A stretch of DNA of 64,000 nucleotides from an uncultured Pseudoalteromonas sp. (GTDB lineage Bacteria; Pseudomonadota; Gammaproteobacteria; Enterobacterales; Alteromonadaceae). The stretch is taken from contig CANLRB010000023.1 in the NCBI GenBank assembly GCA_947493455.1, positions 1-64,000 of the forward strand, in the 5' to 3' direction. Positions 41,149 through 50,741 of this stretch are shown piece by piece (the first letter of the stretch is position 1; every line of letters begins with the position of its first letter). Below the pieces are notes generated by a model. The model worked only from the letters and a program-made list of their open reading frames with translations, did not search any database and was not told the origin of the DNA. The translations under genes were made by a program, and so were the position numbers.

Positions 41149-41856
41149 ATGAAAGAATTAAAAATAAGCCTTAAAAATATCACCAAAGTATTTGCCACCG
41201 ATGAAATGGAAACGCATGCCCTACAAGGTGTTGAGTTAGAAATTCACGCTGGCGACTTTGTCTCAATCTGTGGTCCATCAGGATGCGGTAAGTCGACGCT
41301 TTTATCTATTTTGGGTTTACTCGATTCGCCTAGCGCGGGTGAATATAAAATAGAAGGTCAAGACGTTAGCAACTTAAGCCTTACTCAAGCGGCAATCATT
41401 CGCAATGAAAAAATTGGTTTTATCTTTCAGTCGTTTAATCTAATCGATGAATTATCTGTATTTGAAAATGTCGCATTACCACTGCGCTACAACGAACAAG
41501 GATACAGTGAACAAGAAATCGAAAAACGCGTTACTGAAAGCTTAGAAAAAGTCAGCATGGGTCATCGTCTGCAACATAAACCAAACCAATTGTCGGGTGG
41601 TCAGCAACAACGTATTGCTATCGCACGAGCTTTAGTTACCAACCCCGCTATTTTATTAGTAGATGAAGCGACGGGTAACCTTGATGCGAAAAATGGTGAC
41701 GCCGTAATGCAGATGCTTAAAGATCTAAACGATGACGGTACAACAATTTGTATGGTGACGCACGATCCTCGCTATGCGGATCATGCAACGAAGCGACTTC
41801 ATCTTCACGAAGGACGTATCGTTGCCGATGTCGAACAATTAGGCGAGGCAGTATAA
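41149..41856 (+). CDS. ABC transporter ATPase (MacB/LolD type)
   Basis: This 235-residue nucleotide-binding protein contains a Walker A (GPSGCGKST), a Q-loop region (IFQSFNLI), an ABC signature (LSGGQQQR), Walker B (ILLVDEA) and the switch His (VTHDPRYA). Length and motifs fit the MacB/LolD/FtsE class, which powers FtsX-type permeases rather than classic importers. It is preceded by an AAGGA site. Its stop codon overlaps the ATG of the permease gene by one base (TAATG), so the two are probably translationally coupled. It likely drives export of the NRPS product through the adjacent permease and adaptor. Confidence 0.95.
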   Translation: MKELKISLKNITKVFATDEMETHALQGVELEIHAGDFVSICGPSGCGKSTLLSILGLLDSPSAGEYKIEGQDVSNLSLTQAAIIRNEKIGFIFQSFNLIDELSVFENVALPLRYNEQGYSEQEIEKRVTESLEKVSMGHRLQHKPNQLSGGQQQRIAIARALVTNPAILLVDEATGNLDAKNGDAVMQMLKDLNDDGTTICMVTHDPRYADHATKRLHLHEGRIVADVEQLGEAV

Positions 41857-44288
41857 TGAAGCTATCGCGCGAACTTAAAAATGGCGCTGCTAGTTTAAAA
41901 GCAGCGCCTGGATATGTTCTCACCGTTGTACTTACTTTAGGTATTACGCTGGGCGTTTTGGTATCCATGTTTAACTTGAACTATTTACTCAACTTCGAAC
42001 CGCTGCCCTACCCAGAGCAAGATAAATTAGTGGTTGCGAACTGGGAACATCGAGATGATGGTAAGTTACGTTTTCCTCATGCCCAAAATTACCCAGGCCT
42101 TCTCGAAATGGCAAAAATCGACGGATTGTTTGAGAAAACATCGTTTATTAAATACGGCGAAGAGATTCAACTTAACGATATCAAAAAGCCCAAATTAAAA
42201 GCAGCTTATGTTGAGCCATCATTTATGGAGATACTTGAAGCACCTTTCGCCCTTGGCCGTGCATTTCAAGAATCTGAAGCTAAAGATAGCAATAACCCCG
42301 TTGTCGTTATCAGTTATGATTTATGGCAACAGCATTTCGCAGCGCAGCCTGATATTATCGGGCAAAAAATGCAGTTTAACGACATTACGTTTACAATTAT
42401 AGGCGTTACGGCACAGCAATTCAGTGAGCCCCAGATTATGGCTGCAGGTCTGCATACTCAAGTTTGGCTGCCATGGGATTTCTTGCCAGAAGTTGGCGAC
42501 GACTTTACCAATTGGGAAATGTTTGAAGTGAACCAGTTTATGTTTGGTAAAATAGACGAAAGCCAAACCATTAAGCAGGTAGAACATGTATTAAACACGC
42601 ATATTAATGACCGCTTTAAAGCAGAGATGTCCGGTGTCGCTTATTTTGAAAAACGTAAAATAAACGTAACTCTACCAAAACTTGAACAAGTGATTCTCGG
42701 AGATTCAACCTCGCGTACCTTTATGATGCTAATGGGTGTACTTGTGCTCATGCTCATTGCTGCCGTAAATATTACCAACTTAGTGATGGCACGCACGGCT
42801 AACAATCACAGAAAATACAGTATTCAAGCGGCCTTAGGCGCTCGTAAAAAGCATATTTTCACCAGTATTTTTAGTGAAACCTGGTTAGTGATGACCATGG
42901 CAAGTATTCTTGCTGTCGTCATTGCCCTGATATGCAACAGTTTGCTCGTAACGCATACGCAAGAATATATTCCTCGTGTTAGTGAGCTTTCCATTAACGT
43001 TGCAACACTGCTATTTTCATTTGGTGTGGCCTGGCTACTCTCGCTTTTATTTGCAGCAGCAACAGTGCATCAAGTGAAATACGCAAAACTTGCACCCGCG
43101 CTACAATCAAGTGGTAAAGGTAGCGGCTTACAAATTTCAAAAACGGTTCGCAATGCATTAATGGTGAGCCAAGTGGCCTTGAGCGCAATACTTGTCACGT
43201 CTAATGTGTACGTACTAGAAGATTCCCTTGACGCCGTCAATCAACCGCTCGGTTTCAATAGTGACAATATGACGTTTATTGATGTTGAACTTGGTGGTGC
43301 AAACGCCGAAACTCGCGATGAATGGGCAAGCCTTGTCAAAGACGTTAAGGCAGAATTGATTGCCCATCCTGCAATTAGCGAGTTAAGCACGACGTCGAAT
43401 GCCCCCATGGCACGTACGACTAATATGGAATGGACCATTGCGGTGACAACAGAACTTGGCGGCGGCGATCGAATTGGCCCGGGAGTGGCAATGATTGACG
43501 AAAACTTTTTACCTATTTTAGAGATCCCACTAGTTGAAGGTCGAAATTTCTCGGCTAACGAAGCGATTGAACGTCCACGTATTGCAGTCGTTAATGAAAC
43601 AATGGCGAGAATGGTTAACCCGACAGGTAGTGCAATTGATAAACCGCTTTATATACCGCGTCAAAAAGATCCCTTCGTGATTGTCGGTGTTGTAAAGGAC
43701 ATCACAGTACCTGAGCAAGATGATAGCCCAAGAATGTATATCCCGAGCATAAATTCTGCCAGCATGATGGTCAAATTTAACGAAGGACAAACACTTAACG
43801 TTGAACAGTTTAACCAATTACTGAGCCAAGTTAATTCGCAAATCTATCTTTACGATATCTATAGCATGAATTCAATTCATCAGGATAAGATATCGCTTGA
43901 ACAAGTCTTTGCGTGGTGTTCAGCTGCACTCGGATTATTATCGCTGGTTCTTGCGGGTATCGGTATTTACGGTATGTTTAGTTACACAGTAGCACTTAGA
44001 AAATTTGAGCTAGGCATTCGAATGGCAATTGGAGCAACACCAAAACGTATTGCCAAACTTGTACTCGGAGACGCCTTAACACCAATCGTGATTGGCTTAT
44101 TTACAAGCATTTTATTGCTTATTGGACTTTATGTATTCATCAATAATAATACTCAGTACGTTGTCACAACGCAATTTAGTGGTTTAATCTTAGCCGCGAT
44201 ACTGATCGTGACAACAGCAATGCTTGCCGGCTTAATGGCTGTGCGTAAGACCATCAGTCGCGCCGCAATTCATGCACTAAATGGTTAA
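41856..44288 (+). CDS. ABC transporter permease, duplicated MacB-PCD/FtsX type
   Basis: This 810-residue protein has two tandem halves, each with a periplasmic MacB-like domain and an FtsX-like membrane part. The first helix is near residues 18-41. A large extracytoplasmic region follows, then three helices starting at TFMMLMGVLVLMLIAAVN. After a linker comes a further helix (NALMVSQVALSAILV), a second periplasmic domain and three C-terminal helices. The two helix-loop motifs QAALGARKKHI and RMAIGATPKRI are the matching elements of the duplicated halves. The start at 41856 overlaps the ATPase stop and has GAGG upstream; an ATG further up at 41748 lies inside the ATPase gene and is rejected. 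It is the last gene of the operon, followed by a terminator. It resembles the permeases that work with MacA-like adaptors. Confidence 0.93.
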   Translation: MKLSRELKNGAASLKAAPGYVLTVVLTLGITLGVLVSMFNLNYLLNFEPLPYPEQDKLVVANWEHRDDGKLRFPHAQNYPGLLEMAKIDGLFEKTSFIKYGEEIQLNDIKKPKLKAAYVEPSFMEILEAPFALGRAFQESEAKDSNNPVVVISYDLWQQHFAAQPDIIGQKMQFNDITFTIIGVTAQQFSEPQIMAAGLHTQVWLPWDFLPEVGDDFTNWEMFEVNQFMFGKIDESQTIKQVEHVLNTHINDRFKAEMSGVAYFEKRKINVTLPKLEQVILGDSTSRTFMMLMGVLVLMLIAAVNITNLVMARTANNHRKYSIQAALGARKKHIFTSIFSETWLVMTMASILAVVIALICNSLLVTHTQEYIPRVSELSINVATLLFSFGVAWLLSLLFAAATVHQVKYAKLAPALQSSGKGSGLQISKTVRNALMVSQVALSAILVTSNVYVLEDSLDAVNQPLGFNSDNMTFIDVELGGANAETRDEWASLVKDVKAELIAHPAISELSTTSNAPMARTTNMEWTIAVTTELGGGDRIGPGVAMIDENFLPILEIPLVEGRNFSANEAIERPRIAVVNETMARMVNPTGSAIDKPLYIPRQKDPFVIVGVVKDITVPEQDDSPRMYIPSINSASMMVKFNEGQTLNVEQFNQLLSQVNSQIYLYDIYSMNSIHQDKISLEQVFAWCSAALGLLSLVLAGIGIYGMFSYTVALRKFELGIRMAIGATPKRIAKLVLGDALTPIVIGLFTSILLLIGLYVFINNNTQYVVTTQFSGLILAAILIVTTAMLAGLMAVRKTISRAAIHALNG

Positions 44289-44293
44289 CATAA

Positions 44294-44319
44294 AAAAGCC
44301 CTCTTAGCAGAGGGCTTTT
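44294..44319. terminator. Bidirectional intrinsic terminator closing the NRPS-export operon
   Basis: AAAAGCCCTCT (44294-44304) and AGAGGGCTTTT (44309-44319) form a perfect 11-bp stem with a TAGC loop. A and T runs on both sides make it usable from either strand. It sits between the permease (plus) and the solute-binding gene (minus) and marks the right border of the biosynthetic operon. Confidence 0.92.
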
Positions 44320-44329
44320 AAATATCTAT

Positions 44330-45058
44330 CTACCGATTTCGCCTCAATCGGCTTAAATATAATTCGTAATTCTCGCTTTGCATTTGTTCGACAAATTGTG
44401 ATTCAACGGCATGTAACACTTGTTGCTTAATTTTCGGCGAGACTGCAATATTAGCAGCAATAAAATACCCGTGAAATGAGGAACACGCGACCTCTTTATA
44501 GGTTGGATTTCCTTCATAATAAACGTGACTTGGATTTGGATGATAAAATGCATCAATTCGACCACGCTGAGTTAAATCAATGCCACGAGATATTGCATCA
44601 TCTCCCTTAACCTCTAATAGCATTGCCTGTGAACTTGCCAAAGCATCAACGACATAGTATCCATTCGGCATACCGACAATTAGGTCGTCAAAACGATGAG
44701 TTGCACTTAGTATTGGAATAAATTTGTCCTTTTTAAAACATAAACCAGGAACAGAATGTAAAATTGGCAATGATAATACTGAAACCTTTGCTTCCATGGT
44801 TTTTAAAGGCATTAAAAAGTCGATATTTCCTTTATTGAGTTCTCTTAACCCCCGCTCTGGCAACATTCGTATAAACTTGGCTTGATATCCGCTACCTTCA
44901 ACAATTTTAGACATGTAACCTGGTAGTGGGCCAATATCATCGTCGAAAACTATATGTGGCGGATATTCAAGTAAACCAATGCGAACAACCCCCTGATAGT
45001 TTTGTGCGCTAGCCAATATAGGGCAGATAATCGCTAGTGCAAATAGCGCGTTTCTCAA
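44330..45058 (-). CDS. Periplasmic solute-binding protein, family 3 type
   Basis: This 242-residue protein begins with a signal peptide (cleavage likely after ILASA, near residue 18). A bilobed binding-protein fold follows (VRIGLLEYPPHIVFDD ... LNKGNIDFLMPL ... GLCFKKDKFIPI). No membrane-permease partner is nearby, so it may serve sensing rather than uptake. It overlaps the preceding minus-strand gene by four bases (ATGA), so the two are co-translated, and a chemoreceptor gene lies just upstream. The ligand is unknown. Family 3 membership is judged by overall pattern, without a search. Confidence 0.75.
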   Translation of the reverse strand: MRNALFALAIICPILASAQNYQGVVRIGLLEYPPHIVFDDDIGPLPGYMSKIVEGSGYQAKFIRMLPERGLRELNKGNIDFLMPLKTMEAKVSVLSLPILHSVPGLCFKKDKFIPILSATHRFDDLIVGMPNGYYVVDALASSQAMLLEVKGDDAISRGIDLTQRGRIDAFYHPNPSHVYYEGNPTYKEVACSSFHGYFIAANIAVSPKIKQQVLHAVESQFVEQMQSENYELYLSRLRRNR

Positions 45059-45831
45059 TGTGTGCCCTCTCTATCAATGTTTGACTTTTCAACCGACAGA
45101 CTTACGCCTCCACCAAAGTCTGTCAGCGTCCAATTTTCCATTTCAAAGCCGGTCATATCGATTGTCGTCCACGCTTTTTTTGGTTTACCATAATTTAGCG
45201 GGTTATGTTTTGGTTCTCCATCGCACTGTAAACAATAAGGGGCCATTGGTAGAGGTGTAAATTGACGATAAGCCGGTTTGCCGTTTAATGTTCCATTTGC
45301 ATCGTAATATATTTTCGGATTATCAATGATTTTTGACATCACATTTGATTCCCATTGGTCGGGTTTATTGAGTACGTTGCGAATATCATCACTGGTGCGA
45401 GTAAATTTTATTTTTAGTCCCACCCCTTTCACTGAAAGCTGTGCAGATAATTGAAAAGCAAATACCGCCGGTATAATACCTTTAAACTCAAGTTCAGGAT
45501 CTTGGATGAGTGCGCGATTATCGTTCATGACATCAACCATAGTTTGTACGAGCAACTTTTTAGTTTCGTGGTCTAATAAAGGAAACGGTTCGTTATATTT
45601 TTTTATATAGACGTCTTGAATATTTGCGATTAAATTGTCACCAAATAGCGCGCTTTTATCTTGCTCGTTGCCATTAATTAGCGGTTGCTGTTGAAAAATA
45701 TACACCATAGATGACATATAAATTTTAGTTATATCATCCAGTAGAGCTTGGGCTTTTTCATTTGGTTGCACGGCTTGTGCTTGCAGATTGAGGGAACAAC
45801 ATAGGAAAAGTGAGAATATATAGTGTCGCAT
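45055..45831 (-). CDS. Tll0287-like (DUF3365) periplasmic protein with a CxxCDG motif
   Basis: This 258-residue protein has a signal peptide (cleavage near residue 20, LQAQA). Its C-terminal half resembles the Tll0287-like heme-sensor domain (DUF3365), including RQFTPLP, YCLQCDG and a C-terminal GGGVSLSV strand. Cys200 and Cys203 are where the c-type heme CxxCH would be, but the usual heme-ligating His is Asp204. Covalent heme with normal ligation is therefore doubtful. It overlaps the downstream binding-protein gene, and the chemoreceptor ends 93 bases upstream, suggesting a shared periplasmic sensing role. Family recognition is by motif only. Confidence 0.65.
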   Translation of the reverse strand: MRHYIFSLFLCCSLNLQAQAVQPNEKAQALLDDITKIYMSSMVYIFQQQPLINGNEQDKSALFGDNLIANIQDVYIKKYNEPFPLLDHETKKLLVQTMVDVMNDNRALIQDPELEFKGIIPAVFAFQLSAQLSVKGVGLKIKFTRTSDDIRNVLNKPDQWESNVMSKIIDNPKIYYDANGTLNGKPAYRQFTPLPMAPYCLQCDGEPKHNPLNYGKPKKAWTTIDMTGFEMENWTLTDFGGGVSLSVEKSNIDREGTH

Positions 45832-45880
45832 AAGGCTACTTTTTCTCCAACATCCAAAAATTGTGCGTATTTCATATATA

Positions 45881-45906
45881 GAGGGGTTGAGCTTTAACTC
45901 CCCCTC
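45881..45906 (-). terminator. Terminator-like hairpin after the chemoreceptor gene
   Basis: GAGGGG (45881-45886) pairs with CCCCTC (45901-45906), with an inner GAG/CTC extension, just downstream of the chemoreceptor stop at 45925 on the minus strand. There is no T run after the stem, so termination strength is uncertain; it could be a transcript-stabilising hairpin. Confidence 0.4.
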
Positions 45907-45924
45907 TCATTTTAAGCTTGGTTG

Positions 45925-47958
45925 CTACAATTTAAACTCGTTTACTGTATTATGGAGAGTTCCCGCTAACTCTCGTAACACCTGAGCTTCATGAGCCAAC
46001 TCATTCGCGTGATCAGTCGTATTATTTACCAATGAATTGATCGAATTAAGATTATTATTTATATCTTCGGCAACTAAGGTTTGCTCTTCAGTCGCCGTCG
46101 CTATTTGATGGTTTTGGTCTTGAACGAGTGATACTGATTCTGAAATATCGCTAAATGCTGTTAGAACATGTTCCGTTTGAGTCAACGAGCTTTCAGCTTG
46201 CTCTTTGCCCTGCTCCATCATTTGCGATGCCTGTAGCGCAATTCTCTGAAGTTTTGTGATCATGTTTCGAATGTCGTCGGTTGACTCTTGAGTTCGACTC
46301 GCAAGCGTTCTCACTTCATCAGCAACCACAGCGAAACCTCGACCTTGCTCTCCGGCTCTTGCGGCTTCAATCGCAGCGTTTAACGCTAATAAATTAGTTT
46401 GCTCAGCAATCCCATTGATCACGTCGACAACACTGCCTATATTACTTGATTCTTGCTCTAGGCCAGACACAACTTGAGATGCATTACCGATATGTTGACT
46501 CAATGAATTCATGCCATCTTGTGCGGTTGTCGATAACGAAACACCTTTGCCAGTTAATTCATGAACTGAGTCTGTCGCATTATTGGCTTCTTGCGCGTTT
46601 CGCGAAATCTCGAGCACCGTCGCCGCCATCTCTGTCACCGCCGTACTGACGCTATCAACCTCATCTTTTTCTTGTAACAATTCCTGATGTGTTTCATCGG
46701 ATACACGACTGAGCTCCGCTGATGCTTCGTCAAGGCGAAGTGATTGTTCACGTGTATCAATCAACAGATGCCGTAATTTGTCAATAAACGTGTTGACATG
46801 CTTTGCTAGTTGACCGATTTCATCATTGCTGTTAACTGATATCCGCTTTGTTAAATCACCCTCACCAGATGCAATATCTTTCATCATCGCCGTCACACTG
46901 GCTATCGGGTTTACTATCATATTCGTAGCGATAAAAATCATCGCAATAATAATCGACAAGATAATGACGACACTTGTCGTTGTGGTCCAGACTGCACTCT
47001 CAACTGGTTTATTTATATAACTTTCAGGGACAAGCAAACCAAGGTACCAATTCAATATCGGCTTTTCGAGCTGTAAACGCTGATACACAACATAATAACG
47101 CTCCCCATTGAGCACCACTTGGCTGTGGCCACTGCCCTGGCGTTGCATTTCCTGATTTAACTTACTAAAGCCACTTGTATCGCTAAACTGACTCTCAAGT
47201 GCAGATAAATCGTCCTTTTCAATACCTTTGGATTCATCTTCGATAACCGATAGTCGATGATTTGCACGCTCTGAAAAATGAACTACTTTTTGCTGATCAT
47301 CTAGTAAAAAGCCATATCCAACACCATGAAATTTAATGTCTTCAATCAATTCAGCAATATTATTTAAGCGCAGATCAACCCCACCTACGCCGACTAACTT
47401 GCGGTTTTTATCATATACAGTTTGTTGTACAACGGCCGACACATTGCCAGTGGTTAGGTCCACAGCAAGCGGGCCAACATACAAGGCATCATGCCCTGTC
47501 GCTGTTTGCCACCAGCCTCGTTTATATGCGTAGTAGTCTGCGCCATTATAATGGGTGGTACGTTCATTTTCTTTAAAATAAGCCCCTGTTGTCGCGGATG
47601 CGAAAAATGCCGATAAAATATTTTCGTCAGAACTACTGACTCGAATAAAATCGTCATTTATTGCTGAGTAGCCAATAGTACTTTGGTGATCAGCGCCACG
47701 CTCTGACCAATTTGAAAACCAGTTTACCAAATGCGGATTCGTAACAAAGGTTTCAACAACTCGGCCATATTGAGAAAAGAATGACTCGATGCTGAGCTTT
47801 TCGGTCGCCAAATAGTTTTTTGCTTCGGCTTCAACCGCATTGCGAGATAGCGTTGATATATGGTTTACGAAAAATAGCGCCGAAAGTATTAACAATAAAG
47901 TGGTCGTTCCACCGATTAGCAACAAAATTTTTTGCCGTAACGAAAAGTGATTGAGCAT
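45925..47958 (-). CDS. Methyl-accepting chemotaxis protein with a periplasmic dCache-like sensor
   Basis: This 677-residue receptor has a first membrane helix at about residues 9-30, a roughly 290-residue periplasmic region with dCache-type features ([31 protein letters not shown]), a second helix near 325-350, a HAMP domain and a long cytoplasmic coiled-coil. The highly conserved hairpin tip is [20 protein letters not shown]. It signals through CheA/CheW to the flagellar motor. The dCache pattern often binds small amines, amino acids or carboxylates, but the ligand is not evident. The two minus-strand genes after it encode periplasmic proteins that might present a ligand to it. The 255-base gap to 48213 holds no recognised feature. 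Confidence 0.93.
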   Translation of the reverse strand: MLNHFSLRQKILLLIGGTTTLLLILSALFFVNHISTLSRNAVEAEAKNYLATEKLSIESFFSQYGRVVETFVTNPHLVNWFSNWSERGADHQSTIGYSAINDDFIRVSSSDENILSAFFASATTGAYFKENERTTHYNGADYYAYKRGWWQTATGHDALYVGPLAVDLTTGNVSAVVQQTVYDKNRKLVGVGGVDLRLNNIAELIEDIKFHGVGYGFLLDDQQKVVHFSERANHRLSVIEDESKGIEKDDLSALESQFSDTSGFSKLNQEMQRQGSGHSQVVLNGERYYVVYQRLQLEKPILNWYLGLLVPESYINKPVESAVWTTTTSVVIILSIIIAMIFIATNMIVNPIASVTAMMKDIASGEGDLTKRISVNSNDEIGQLAKHVNTFIDKLRHLLIDTREQSLRLDEASAELSRVSDETHQELLQEKDEVDSVSTAVTEMAATVLEISRNAQEANNATDSVHELTGKGVSLSTTAQDGMNSLSQHIGNASQVVSGLEQESSNIGSVVDVINGIAEQTNLLALNAAIEAARAGEQGRGFAVVADEVRTLASRTQESTDDIRNMITKLQRIALQASQMMEQGKEQAESSLTQTEHVLTAFSDISESVSLVQDQNHQIATATEEQTLVAEDINNNLNSINSLVNNTTDHANELAHEAQVLRELAGTLHNTVNEFKL

Positions 47959-48213
47959 AGAGGACTTCCTGAAATGTTATCAAAACTTATTATAGTATTG
48001 CCAACTCGTATTTGCGGTCTTCGCTGGCTTTTTATCATTATAATTATCGACCGCATTCATAAAAACTGTATCGATTTATAGAACTTCCTGCAACATATTA
48101 ATGATTTTTTCGTGGAAAATAAAAAAAGCAGCACTTTACTACTAAATAATAACATGAAGGAAATGGTCATTGCTGTTATCAAAAACAATCAAACGATAAA
48201 TAAGGGTATTGCG

Positions 48214-48585
48214 CTAATGCTCAACATAGCGGTTCATCAGGTCGCCAAATTTTTGTTGAACTCCTGAAAACTGGCATTTTATGTCTGCGTTATCATTCGC
48301 GACAGACACTTTATGATATAAAACAAAAGGTGCAATTGGGAAAGCGACACTCAATACCACATACTTGTCAATCATGCCGCCATCTGCTTTAACTTGTTGT
48401 TCAATTTCAACATAGGGTAACGCGTTTTGTATAGAATTTACGCCATTAAAATCTATTTGTTCGGCATCACCAAAACAGCTTTTAGCGAAACCAAGGTGCA
48501 GTCTATGCTGCGCCGAGACATATAAGTACCAAGACGCAATATAAGTGATTACAACAACGAAAATTAATAATTTTATTAGCTTCAT
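48214..48585 (-). CDS. Small membrane-anchored protein of unknown function
   Basis: This predicted 123-residue protein begins MKLIKLLIFVVVITYIASWY, a single N-terminal membrane helix or uncleaved signal. A periplasmic part of about 100 residues follows, with two cysteines. The ATG at 48585 is chosen because it starts exactly at the hydrophobic segment and has AGGG six bases upstream. A longer frame up to 48750 would run into the divergent peptidase gene and adds a non-signal-like leader. No family was recognised. It shares its upstream region with the S66 peptidase gene. Confidence 0.6.
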   Translation of the reverse strand: MKLIKLLIFVVVITYIASWYLYVSAQHRLHLGFAKSCFGDAEQIDFNGVNSIQNALPYVEIEQQVKADGGMIDKYVVLSVAFPIAPFVLYHKVSVANDNADIKCQFSGVQQKFGDLMNRYVEH

Positions 48586-48677
48586 TTGAACCCTACACTT
48601 CAAACCCAATTTGTACCGCGCAGAAATACCAAAATCCCTTATCATATCACTATAACAGCTCAAAAATTTTATGTGTA

Positions 48678-49775
48678 ATGAATAAACCAACACAAACACA
48701 GCGTCGCGACTTTTTAAAGGGCACATTTGCGACCATAGCAACAAGTGCAATAAGTGGTTGTAGCATTCTTAAATCGACAACTCCGCGTACTACATTAATA
48801 CCACCGCCCTTAAAACAGGGCGATACAATCGCGTTCTTTTCACCGTCGACACCTGCGACCCATTTCGCCCAAGAACGATTTACCCGAGCGAAAGCATATT
48901 TGCATCATAAAGGCTATAAATTAAAAGCAGGTTCGCTCACCGGTGAACGAGACTATTATCGCTCGGGATCAATTGAAGCACGCGTAGCTGAGTTAAATCA
49001 GTTGATACGAGACCCCAGTGTACGCTGCATCATGTCAACAATTGGCGGTATGGTGTCAAACGCTATGCTTCCTTACATCGATTACGATGCACTGAGAAAA
49101 GACCCCAAAATTATCGTCGGTTATTCAGACGTTACTGCAATACTCCACGGTATATATGCACAAACCGGGATCCAAACATATTATGGCCCAGCGCTTGTCG
49201 CCTCATTTGGCGAAATAGGTTATTTTGTGGAGCAGACGTACAACTACTTTACCAATATTGTTTCTGAACAATATAAACCACACCGTATTAAAAACCCTGA
49301 CTTTTGGACCGACGAATATGTCGACTGGCAAAAGCAAATTAACGAAAAGCCAAAAAACATCAACAAGCTTGTCACCATCAACCCAGGACGCAGCCAAGGG
49401 CGTTTAATCGTCGGTAACTTAAATACAATGTCGGGTATTTTTGGCACACCCTATATGTCCATAATCGAACAAGGAGATATCTTACTTGTTGAAGATAGTT
49501 TTCAAGATGCGGCGACTACAGAGCGCTCTTATGCACATTTAAAGTTAGCAGGTGTATTCGATCGTATTGGTGGTCTGGTAATCGGTAAGCACGAAAAATT
49601 TAATGATCAAGGCACTGGCCTCCAAGATTATCAGATAGCGCAAGAGGTAATAGGCAAGGTGCCCTTTCCAATCCTCGCACAATATGACTGTGCCCATACC
49701 CACCCTATGATCACACTGCCGCTTGGCGCACACGTCGAACTCGATGCGACAAATCAATCGATAACTCTTTTATAA
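48678..49775 (+). CDS. S66-family peptidase (MccF/LD-carboxypeptidase-like), Tat-type lipoprotein
   Basis: This 365-residue protein starts with a twin-arginine signal (QRRDFLKG) and a lipobox-like SGCS near residue 29, so it is probably a folded, lipid-anchored periplasmic enzyme. The body has S66 features: the nucleophile Ser150 in GYSDVTA, Glu272 in VEDSF and His340 in CAHTHPMITLPLG. These match the Ser-Glu-His triad of LdcA and MccF. LdcA trims murein tetrapeptides; MccF inactivates microcin C by cleaving an acyl-sulfamide/phosphoramidate-linked aminoacyl nucleotide. The spacing and the VEDSFQDAATTERSY block look more MccF-like to me. Murein recycling normally occurs in the cytoplasm, so a secreted form is unusual. 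A terminator follows. Confidence 0.85.
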   Translation: MNKPTQTQRRDFLKGTFATIATSAISGCSILKSTTPRTTLIPPPLKQGDTIAFFSPSTPATHFAQERFTRAKAYLHHKGYKLKAGSLTGERDYYRSGSIEARVAELNQLIRDPSVRCIMSTIGGMVSNAMLPYIDYDALRKDPKIIVGYSDVTAILHGIYAQTGIQTYYGPALVASFGEIGYFVEQTYNYFTNIVSEQYKPHRIKNPDFWTDEYVDWQKQINEKPKNINKLVTINPGRSQGRLIVGNLNTMSGIFGTPYMSIIEQGDILLVEDSFQDAATTERSYAHLKLAGVFDRIGGLVIGKHEKFNDQGTGLQDYQIAQEVIGKVPFPILAQYDCAHTHPMITLPLGAHVELDATNQSITLL

Positions 49776-49783
49776 CAAATAAA

Positions 49784-49806
49784 AAACCCGCCACAAAGGC
49801 GGGTTT
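49784..49806. terminator. Bidirectional intrinsic terminator
   Basis: AAACCCGCC (49784-49792) and GGCGGGTTT (49798-49806) form a nine-bp stem with an ACAAA loop. A and T runs flank it. It lies between the convergent S66 peptidase (plus) and kdsA (minus) genes and can serve both. Confidence 0.9.
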
Positions 49807-49820
49807 CAATATTAAGCGTT

Positions 49821-50669
<849 letters not shown>

Positions 50670-50697
50670 TTACCTTCCCATGAAAATATAAGTTTTT

Positions 50698-50736
50698 AAA
50701 GCCTGCACACAATCAATTTAAAGGTATGCAGGCTTT
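50698..50736 (-). terminator. Intrinsic terminator after the DUF819 gene
   Basis: AAAGCCTGCA (50698-50707) and TGCAGGCTTT (50727-50736) form a ten-bp stem with a 19-base loop. On the minus strand it is followed by a T-rich stretch (TTTAAAAACTT includes part of the stem), directly after the stop at 50742. It separates the DUF819 gene from kdsA. Confidence 0.75.
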
Positions 50737-50741
50737 TAAGT

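Noticed and set aside
41748-41855. Upstream ATG as the start of the ABC permease
   Set aside because: It would overlap 36 codons of the ATPase; the ATG at 41856 begins the normal first segment and overlaps the ATPase stop by one base.
48586-48750. 55-codon N-terminal extension of the small membrane protein
   Set aside because: It would overlap the divergent peptidase gene and hide the N-terminal membrane segment.
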